This document shows, piece after piece, positions 59,601-64,000 of a stretch of 64,000 nucleotides of DNA (positions are counted from its first letter, which is position 1; the number at the start of each line of letters is the position of its first letter). Source of the stretch: Panorpa germanica (Eukaryota > Arthropoda > Insecta > Mecoptera > Panorpidae); NCBI GenBank assembly GCA_963678705.1, contig OY783208.1, forward strand, positions 13,451,782 to 13,515,781. Direction: 5' to 3'. Below the pieces are notes generated by a model, which ran no database searches, was not told the DNA's origin, and worked only from the letters and a program-made list of their open reading frames with translations. A program made the position numbers and the translations under genes.

Positions 59601-62254
59601 TATAGAAAAACATGCGGAAAATATAAAAGTTAAGTTTGATACTGTCTATAGGGATATAGAAAGGAAAAACAATCTCGACGAAGCTACAGTAAATTATTAT
59701 TATGATTCAAGAATAAATTAAAGAAGACACAGAGAGTTAGCAAAGAAAATTAGACAGTTTTACCATGATAACGCACAGCACACTTATCATGAATTGTCGC
59801 TTCAAAATTGCATAAACTGCACTACAAATTACTGCCGGACCCATCTTACTCACTCGACCAAGCTCTCCGCGGCATCTTTTATCTCCAAAACATGAAAGCA
59901 GGATTTAGACGGGAAAAATTCAGCTCATACGAGGAGGTAATTGCGGAAACAAAAACGTATTTTGAAGATTTGAACAAACTTTTGTTTGGAAAAATGTATA
60001 GACCTAAAAAAGTATTTCATAAAGAAAAATGTGGAAAACACAAGCACTTATTTATCGACTCTCGAAGAAAGGTTGATAGAAATTAGGATATTTTTCATAA
60101 CTTAATTATAAATGAAATCTTATTTATGACACCCTGTGATTAACATTAGAAATACTTGTTTAAGGTCATCTTGTACCATCATCAAGCTGGAAGACCAATT
60201 CTTTCCGTTGCAAGTCTCGTTTCTCTTACGTAAAAACTTCTCATACACAAAGGGAATCAATAAAAAGTAAGTATGATCTAAACTCTTCAGTAAACAATTT
60301 GATGAATTGGTTTGGCTTATCGAAATCTTGTTTTTCATATATAGATAATATGTATTCAAAAGTACTTTTGTCTACTTTATAATTTATTTTACCTAACTAT
60401 ATTTACGGGTACAACTTTTGTTAATTTATTTTATAAGCAAGATGCAATAAATACAAATAACAAATGATCATGGAATGCAAAAATAATTATTTTCAATATA
60501 TTTTTTCCCCTAAAGGAAAGAGAGCTCAGCAGCTTTCAAAAAACTTACAAAAATTTATTTGAAGTTAATGGTAATACTTGCTTAATGAAAGTCAGTTCTA
60601 AGAATAGGTATAGAGAGCAAAGATGCATATTTTGCATTTTATTTAAACTGTTTAAATGTGTTTTCTGTTAGTAGGTGTAGAATGTAGTAGACATTCTTAC
60701 ATTTACCTTGCAAAAGTTAACATACATTTCATTTCTAATATACATTCTAATATATCTGTAAAGTCTAATAATCTAATATAACTTAAAAAAGAAGAATTCT
60801 TAATACTAAAAACTTTTCTTAACCATGTTCCCCTTTTTTCTCTTTTCTTTTTTTCTTCACTTTTATTCCGCTATCCACATTTTTCCTTCATTGGCTTTTC
60901 CTATCAGCTCGTCTATCTTCTTTTCACTGCCTATTTTGAATAGCTTGCACGTCCTGCTTGTATCCTTTCTTTTATTTTCTCTCCATATCTGCTACCTATA
61001 CATTACCCACTCGATGATTCTCTTTACGTTTCTTTTTTTTTTTTATTTACAAGAATATTACAACTAAGCGTGGCTTATCTAGTAATTTATATATAAAAAG
61101 TTAAATATAATTGTTCAGTTCTAGTCCACTGACTAGTTCCAAAATTTTAAAAACGTGTGTGGTTTGTAGTAGCAGAATCACAGGTTCAAGTCTTCCGGCT
61201 TGGTCCTGTTCAATCTGCGAAGATTCTCACTGTTATTAAGCAGCTGCAGAATTTTCTTATTCTGGTGGTTTTGCAGTCGCAGTAGATGTTTGCTTGCTGC
61301 CTTGCTGCCTTCCTGACTTCCTTGTCTACGGTGGGCATCTTTAAATTACGGTGTAAATTGTCATTCCATATGTACCAGGGCACATACGTTTCTTGTCTGT
61401 ATTTCTTCTATGTGCGCTAATATCTCCTTCTCCCATGTCCTCTTGTATATTTCATTGTTTTTCTCTTTCTCAATGTACACCTCCATTTTAGCTCATACTT
61501 TATTTTCTTCCTTCTTCTGTACTTCTCTCTTTCTCTTCTACAGCTATTCCAATCTTTTCATAGTATTCACTAAGTTCTTCGCGTATAGGTATCAAGATCA
61601 AACTATCTGGCTTGCTCATTATCTACCCCGCAATATACCCCGGGGTGCAACTATCTAACCTTATAACCCATTACATATATCTTTCTCTCTTCTACCTCCA
61701 GATCTTTGCTCCATATAAAATTATGTTATACAGTAGCCTATCCAGTTTAAAAACTTTTTTTATTGGATAACCTGTGGGTATTTAAACTCTTCTTCTAGCT
61801 TAATCTCTTGTTCTTAAAATTAGTATCTCCTTTAGTAATGCAATTTAACAAAAAATATTTAGACAATATAAGTTTTGTTAATCAACTTTATCAATATATA
61901 GAAAAGTTTTATAGAAATTTGGATATGATTCTCAAGCCCATTGCTAATCTAAATATTAATAATAAGTGCTTTTAGATGTAGCATAAAACTAATAATAAGT
62001 AAATTAACATTCTAATTATTTTATCTATTTGCAGGATAATTAAAATTCGAGAAACTGGAGTGTTAATACATTTATACCGGCACCACGTCAAGCCCATTAT
62101 TCCCCGGGACCTGAACCTCCAGAAGAAGCACCTCATTAACTTTCGTCACGTGTCTGGCGTTTTCAAAATCTATGTCTATGCGGTTTTATTGTCATGTTTC
62201 ATATTAGTAATTGAAATGATAAATAAAAAAATTATTAGGTACTGGTTTTCTTAA
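41597..62254 (+). CDS. Ionotropic receptor (IR), six visible exons, 5' end not found
   Basis: Exons 41597-41673, 53100-53240, 53377-53597, 53982-54208, 54684-54844 and 62035-62254 join with matching phases at GT-AG sites and give about 350 continuous residues to a TAA. Domains in order: first ligand-binding lobe, M1, pore helix and M3, second lobe, and M4. IRs are insect relatives of glutamate receptors and act as ligand-gated cation channels in chemosensory, thermosensory or hygrosensory dendrites. M3 contains [13 protein letters not shown] in place of the SYTANLAAF of glutamate receptors, as in divergent IRs. The canonical glutamate-binding arginine is not evident. The N-terminal exons are missing from my model; candidates at 11612 and 36248 are unproven. 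No frame-breaking mutation is seen. I cannot name the subfamily. Confidence 0.85.
41674..42080. other. IR intron, unannotated part
   Basis: AT-rich intron sequence. No ankyrin coding sequence is visible here, although a painless fragment lies just beyond the Helitron at 42081-42413. Confidence 0.4.
42081..42413 (-). mobile_element. Short non-autonomous Helitron, reverse copy
   Basis: On the minus strand it starts TCTTAATATATATAAATTACG (42413) and ends GCGTGGCCGGGACAGCTAG (42081), between A (42080) and T (42414). It is the sister of 10126-10426, sharing the doubled GTTGACTAGATTGAGTAAAT block, and abuts the painless fragment almost exactly. Confidence 0.82.
42418..44016 (+). pseudogene. TRPA channel painless, C-terminal half (transmembrane), broken
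   Basis: The translation follows the painless order. A post-ankyrin linker ([19 protein letters not shown]) is followed by [20 protein letters not shown], hydrophobic S1-S6 segments (42740-43460), the S5 region [21 protein letters not shown] before the pore end, and the TRP-box-like [14 protein letters not shown] in S6. A charged tail follows to about 44016. Painless is a nociceptive and thermosensory channel of insects. In-frame stops occur at 42662, 42850 and 43091, with frameshifts near 43090 and 43345 and more in the tail. The ankyrin half is absent upstream. It lies within an IR intron, same strand, with no introns of its own visible. Confidence 0.85.
44017..44961. other. IR intron; possible 5' flank of the ankyrin fragment
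   Basis: No coding sequence. The last 150 bp (CTATATATAAAGTG at about 44830, then a leader without ATG up to 44962) look like a promoter and 5' UTR for the painless-like ankyrin gene. The TATATAAA string is about 130 bp from the ATG. Confidence 0.4.
44962..46037 (+). pseudogene. Painless-like ankyrin N-terminal half, one frameshift
   Basis: From the ATG at 44962 the frame runs 155 codons with ankyrin-like repeats ([29 protein letters not shown]), then stops at 45427. The protein continues in another frame from about 45405 to 46037. That part includes [17 protein letters not shown], which matches the painless D-DSYRNG region. It also includes [20 protein letters not shown] with [10 protein letters not shown], and [14 protein letters not shown]. 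It ends [13 protein letters not shown] and a stop, with no transmembrane part afterwards. A good start and leader but one frameshift indicate a recent loss, or a sequencing error to be excluded. Together with 42418-44016 it nearly makes up one painless gene, in the wrong order. Confidence 0.8.
46038..47891. other. IR intron, (AAT)n and unassigned sequence
   Basis: Contains an (AAT/AATA)n run at 47580-47645. The segment 47050-47490 is less AT-rich, starts near TGTACCAAGGTCAGGTACA and could be a solo LTR, but no target duplication is visible. A 71-codon frame at 46566 has no recognisable domain. Confidence 0.4.
47892..48980 (+). mobile_element. Helitron, internally deleted, with helicase C-terminus
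   Basis: The 5' end TCTACTATATAAAAATAAGT follows A (47891); the 3' end GAGTTCGCCGGGTTTGCTAG precedes T (48981). The first 170 bp carry the common Helitron leader (CTCCAGCACGCACGAACCG), then the sequence jumps at about 48055 into the helicase gene. This copy is very similar to the one starting at 62301 on the other strand, down to long identical stretches at the 3' end. Confidence 0.88.
48060..48754 (+). pseudogene. Helitron helicase C-terminal domain, broken
   Basis: After a stop near 48115, open stretches encode [23 protein letters not shown]-type [14 protein letters not shown] and [19 protein letters not shown] (48203-48472, stop TGA at 48470). The same frame then gives [32 protein letters not shown] and [16 protein letters not shown] (48479-48690), which shifts into a non-family end. 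Compared with 62553-63077 it differs by the TGA, where the other has CGA, and by an A-run slip near 48685. Confidence 0.85.
48981..50277. other. IR intron, nothing recognised
   Basis: AT-rich intron sequence; short frames (48925-49119, 49935-50153) have no domain. No repeat ends seen. Confidence 0.45.
50282..52706 (-). mobile_element. piggyBac element, nearly complete (2.4 kb)
   Basis: Terminal repeats CCCATTTTCTACCGC (50282) and GCGGTAGATAATGGG (ends 52706) differ at one base. Both are flanked by TTAA (50278-50281 and 52707-52710), the piggyBac target duplication. Subterminal copies of a palindromic GTTCGAtTTTTCGAAC motif lie at about 50408-50430, 52338-52358 and 52672-52692. The transposase gene is on the minus strand. 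The good ends and few lesions indicate a fairly young insertion in the IR intron. Confidence 0.92.
50580..52050 (-). pseudogene. piggyBac transposase, one frameshift and one stop
   Basis: Exon 1 (about 52050-51750) holds [12 protein letters not shown] and [16 protein letters not shown] likely intron of about 65 bp with GTACAT...TTTCATTTCAG follows (about 51749-51686). Exon 2 starts [18 protein letters not shown]. The catalytic aspartates are visible: ELSIDDS (before a one-base insertion near 51604), [11 protein letters not shown] and GGVDLHD. An in-frame TGA interrupts at 50898-50900 (AWKLH, stop, FVARYDK). The C-terminal Cys-rich domain ([17 protein letters not shown]) follows to 50580. The first 100 or so residues of the family are absent upstream of 52050. 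The enzyme cuts and pastes at TTAA. Confidence 0.9.
52711..53099. other. IR intron, end
   Basis: No features apart from the acceptor TTTTTATTTCCAG at its right edge. Confidence 0.5.
53100..53240 (+). CDS. IR exon b: ligand-binding lobe 1
   Basis: The acceptor TTTTTATTTCCAG and donor GTAATA frame 141 bp that complete the split glutamate codon and end in a split tryptophan codon. [20 protein letters not shown] matches the place where the family reads L--G-ADI------T--R. The arginine expected after the threonine position is absent, which suggests a ligand other than glutamate. Confidence 0.82.
53377..53597 (+). CDS. IR exon c: M1 and pore loop
   Basis: The acceptor ATGATGCAG and donor GTACGG enclose the end of lobe 1 ([16 protein letters not shown]), M1 ([20 protein letters not shown]) and the pore helix ([13 protein letters not shown]), which in IRs often reads GT--QQG. 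A longer frame reads on into the intron to 53707; splicing at 53597 is chosen because exon d continues in phase with homologous sequence. Confidence 0.85.
53982..54208 (+). CDS. IR exon d: M3 and start of lobe 2
   Basis: The acceptor TTTTATTGTTCCAG and donor GTAATT enclose the post-pore [11 protein letters not shown]3 ([20 protein letters not shown], extending to SLAV) and the first part of lobe 2 ([20 protein letters not shown]). The SYSALL motif gates the channel in this superfamily. Confidence 0.87.
54684..54844 (+). CDS. IR exon e: lobe 2
   Basis: The acceptor TGTTTTCCTAG and donor GTAGGT frame 53 codons plus two bases. There are Cys residues at CPFENG and PSLCNN, and a [14 protein letters not shown] end that precedes the last lobe-2 helix. 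This is less conserved than exons c and d but in phase on both sides. Confidence 0.8.
54845..55305. other. IR last intron, first part
   Basis: Contains a (TA)n stretch at about 54957-54976 followed by ACATA/TATG-rich sequence. No coding sequence. Confidence 0.45.
55306..55435 (-). repeat. SINE 3' part, second copy
   Basis: TTTATTTAACGTCGACCATT followed by TCCGATGCTGATC parallels the same words in the SINE at 40186-40466 (TTTATTTAACGTCGGCC, TCCGATGCTGAGTCC). The preceding T-run is the A tail on the minus strand. The tRNA-like head is missing, so this is an older, 5'-truncated copy. Confidence 0.55.
56280..56960 (+). pseudogene. R1-like LINE ORF1 remnant
   Basis: Broken frames resemble R1-clade ORF1. 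[18 protein letters not shown] and [17 protein letters not shown] segments lie at 56480-56640. A partly preserved zinc-knuckle area ([13 protein letters not shown]) follows at about 56860-56912. It stands in the right order and strand before the reverse transcriptase at 57395. The exact start is not determinable. Confidence 0.6.
57395..59031 (+). pseudogene. R1-like LINE ORF2 (reverse transcriptase), degenerate
   Basis: The best segment (57395-57655) encodes [14 protein letters not shown] and [20 protein letters not shown], then [11 protein letters not shown] followed by a stop where families read IDI-GAFDNLWW. Further on, broken frames give a thumb-region [20 protein letters not shown] (58350) and C-terminal sequence to about 59031 (AEEILDF). 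This enzyme copies LINE RNA at the chromosomal target. Many stops: dead. Compare the minus-strand R1-like tail at 61170-61760. Confidence 0.75.
59032..59364. other. IR last intron, nothing clear
   Basis: A B-box-like GGGTTCGAATTTAG is at 59229-59242, but no matching A box or tail is seen, so I do not call a SINE. Confidence 0.35.
59378..60110 (+). pseudogene. Mariner transposase, internally deleted
   Basis: A 5' leader (ACGAGAGTCGATCATTAAGT, about 59382) resembles mariner ends. The frame starts MNNCNVDP at 59557, hits a stop, then continues with [34 protein letters not shown] and, after a large deletion, [14 protein letters not shown] with the second catalytic aspartate. A frameshift leads into 59808-60086: [20 protein letters not shown], where the family reads SPDLAPSDY, so the third aspartate is glycine, then [20 protein letters not shown] 3' terminal repeat was not found. 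Confidence 0.8.
60111..61169. other. IR last intron, unassigned
   Basis: No supported features. The 80-codon frame at 60825-61067 is a pyrimidine-rich, hydrophobic artefact; its complement is a purine-rich stretch that may be an extension of the LINE tail at 61170-61760. Confidence 0.4.
61170..61760 (-). pseudogene. R1-like LINE ORF2 C-terminal tail
   Basis: Read on the minus strand from 61760, frames contain [14 protein letters not shown], then TPGYI-like sequence, [39 protein letters not shown] and [12 protein letters not shown]. The LYG-EIW...CTPGYI pattern is that of the post-RT domain of R1-clade LINEs. Several stops and frameshifts. It is opposite in strand to the R1-like element at 56.3-59.0 kb and could be another copy. 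Confidence 0.6.
62035..62254 (+). CDS. IR exon f: end of lobe 2, M4 and stop
   Basis: The acceptor TTATCTATTTGCAG joins 7.2 kb downstream of exon e. It encodes [17 protein letters not shown], the HVSGVF motif before M4, M4 ([20 protein letters not shown]) and a short cytoplasmic tail to TAA. The pattern G-F---------S---FI-E is typical for the IR C-terminus. AATAAA-like strings overlap the last codons, and an antisense Helitron begins 47 bp beyond the stop. Confidence 0.87.
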
Positions 62255-62552
62255 AAAATATTTATTTAGATCATACAATACCTGGTTATTATTTGTTATA
62301 CTAGCAAACCCGGCGAACTCCGTTTCGCCATCAGATGGCTTCGTTTTATGTAACATTTCGTTTGGTGATTAAAAGATGAAGAAAAATTTTTTGTTTGTTT
62401 TATATTTGAAAAGGAAAAATTTTATTTCATTTCACAACAGTAATGAATTCATTTCGATTAGTGTTATTTAGTTGAACTTCTCTAAGTAAATGAAAGTGAA
62501 TCTAAAGTAAATACTGAATCGAACCGTTATACGTGTCCGCAAATTATCCGTT

Positions 62553-63728
62553 TCATTGAAGTGCTCTTTGGTAAACCACATTTTTTGTTTTTTGGTCTGA
62601 CGTTAACACAAACAAAGCGGATGGTTTCCCAACTCGTGAACACGCAACGTATAACTGCCCATGTGAAAAACAATGATTTTCTAAATTAATCCCGCAAACA
62701 CTAAGCGATTGGCCTTGCGACTTGTTAATTGTCATTGCGAACGTAAGGCTAACTGGAAATTGCAATCGTTTAAAGTCAAACGGAAGATCAGTCGGAATCA
62801 TTGGTATTCGAGGAATACATACATTTTCACCTGCGTACTTTCCGTTAATAATGGTTGCCTCAATCAAATTCGGCATAAGTCTTTTTATCGAAAGTCGAGT
62901 ACCGTTGCAAAGTCGCGGTGGATTCAAATTACGCAATATCGTAATAACTGTACCAATTTTTAGTTGCAAGTTATGTGGTGGAAATCCTGGTAACTCCAGA
63001 GAGTTCAAAAACTCCGTTGGATAATTTACTACATCATCGGGATTTGTTATGGAATCAACGGATTTGTATGTCACCAAATCGCCAGCAATTTTTGATTGAA
63101 TGGTGAAATTCAGTGCGTGTACATCATTATTCTTTGCGGCAAGAATTGCTCGTTGACTTAACTAAGCATAATTCTGATAATTCTCACTAATGTTTGGGAA
63201 AACATTTTCAATAAGAGCTAATTGAGAGTCTACAAATCGGCAAAAGTCGTTGGTAAGAGTAATTAATCCAGATGTCGCATCAACTGGGACTTTTCCATTT
63301 CCAACAGCTAACAATTGTTTGAAAAATTGTACAGCACTTTGATCGTTTTGAAGTTGAACTCTCATATTAGTGGTTAGCGATAATGTTTTTACGTTATTCC
63401 ATAAAGGTGATGCCTTCAGGCAAGAATTCAATTCATCTGCAGGCGTTCCACGGAGAATTACTGGCAACGTCTGCCTGAAATCGCCTGCAAACAATATCAT
63501 CAAGCCGCAAAAGATTTTGTTATTTCGCCGAAGATCCTTCAGTGTGAAGTTAAGTGCTTCAAGTGATTTTTTATGTGCCATTGTGCACTCATCCCAAACA
63601 ATGAGGTTGCATTGCATCAACAATTTTTCCATTGCACTGGATCGGGAAATATTGCATGTTGGAGTATCAATTGTGTAATTGGATCGACCATCTTCAACGT
63701 GATGTCGTATCTGTCTTACCCTTGCCAA
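62553..63728 (-). pseudogene. Helitron Pif1-like helicase
   Basis: 63728-63162 encodes IVWDECTMAHKKSLEALNFT (motif II), LMILFAGDFRQTLPVI (motif III) and a middle domain to a TAG at 63162. After that stop the same protein continues as [19 protein letters not shown] and then 63077-62553: [33 protein letters not shown] and [16 protein letters not shown] to a natural end. The segment before motif II with the Walker A loop is missing. One stop and the deletion inactivate it. It unwinds DNA in rolling-circle transposition when intact. Confidence 0.87.
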
Positions 63729-64000
63729 TAAATGATTGAATAATGTAACGCATCGTAAAAACGATGTGTCTCGTTTACACGATGCATGATATTGCTTCTT
63801 CGCTGAACGACAATGTCTCGCGATATAGTTGGATCGCCAACAATAATTGCAGCAACATCATTAACGGTGGGTGCATTAAATCTTCGCACATGTTCACCTG
63901 TTGGGGTACAATCCGCTCTTATGACAAATTTGTGCGTATCCGATGGCATTCGTTCCAATGCTGTTTTGAACATATTAGCCACAGCATTATTAGCGTGAAA
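63716..64000 (-). pseudogene. Helitron protein, region between N-terminal and helicase domains
   Basis: The frame 63982-63716 encodes KTALERMPSDTHKFVIRADC, RRFNAPTVNDVAAIIVGDP and THRFYDALHYSIIYWQG. These are typical of the Helitron-like domain that precedes the replication-initiator and helicase parts. It then shifts directly into late helicase sequence, so the Rep nuclease motifs are not in this window. Confidence 0.8.

Larger units (their letters stand above)
62301..64000 (-). mobile_element. Helitron, 3' part, runs off the window
   Basis: In element orientation it ends GAGTTCGCCGGGTTTGCTAG at 62301, next to A (62300; T on the element strand). The helicase gene runs from the window edge to 62553, interrupted by deletions and shifts. 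The end and C-terminal coding region are nearly identical to 47892-48980, which is an internal-deletion derivative of the same family. Its 5' end lies beyond 64000. Confidence 0.88.

Noticed and set aside
60825..61067. 80-codon Phe/Leu-rich frame as a membrane protein
   Set aside because: The pyrimidine-rich strand of AT-rich DNA gives such frames by chance; the opposite strand next to it carries LINE remnants.

Overview
This is a window of AT-rich, intron-bearing, transposon-dense nuclear DNA, almost certainly from an insect. I base that on a spliced ionotropic-receptor (IR) chemoreceptor gene, two relics of the insect TRPA channel painless, and an arthropod-type repeat mix: Helitron, mariner, piggyBac, hAT, BEL/Pao, Ty3/Gypsy, Ty1/copia, jockey- and R1-like LINEs and a tRNA-derived SINE. 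The order or species cannot be fixed from the sequence. There is no operon structure, and most long open frames are repeat noise.

Layout. 1-10,014 is a head-to-tail array of about a dozen copies of one non-autonomous Helitron-like element. Each copy ends in a CGTCGC/GCGACG hairpin about 10 bases before CTAG. A solitary full copy at 37,101-37,909 defines both termini. 10,016-10,426 holds a large AT palindrome abutting a second small Helitron. 10,783-11,444 is a TTAA-flanked MITE whose sister at 40,121-41,161 carries a nested SINE. 11,612-11,748 may be an exon. 15,540-17,883 holds an internally deleted mariner and a Helitron with Pif1-helicase remnants. 18-26.7 kb is a graveyard of copia, LINE, Gypsy and BEL/Pao, the last with one LTR. 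26,825-28,683 is a hAT-like element with a nested fold-back. 28.8-32.9 kb holds LINE fragments in both orientations. 34,079-34,790 is a Gypsy integrase tail with an exact 42-bp tandem repeat.

The main host gene runs from at least 41,597 to 62,254 (+). Six exons with consistent phases and GT-AG junctions encode the ligand-binding lobes, pore and M1-M4 of a divergent IR; the 5' part is not identified. Its first visible intron (11.4 kb) contains a broken painless transmembrane half (42,418-44,016), followed downstream on the same strand by a broken painless ankyrin half (44,962-46,037), then a Helitron (47,892-48,980) and an almost complete piggyBac (50,282-52,706). Its last intron holds an R1-like LINE, a mariner, SINE and LINE fragments. 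A related Helitron starts 47 bp past the IR stop codon, in antisense, and leaves the window.

Only the IR gene looks like a working host gene. The rest is explained mostly by repeated, nested transposition. The least expected items are the tandem Helitron array with its 115-bp internal periodicity, the rearranged painless halves inside a receptor intron, and the nested insertions whose empty site can be read in a sister copy.
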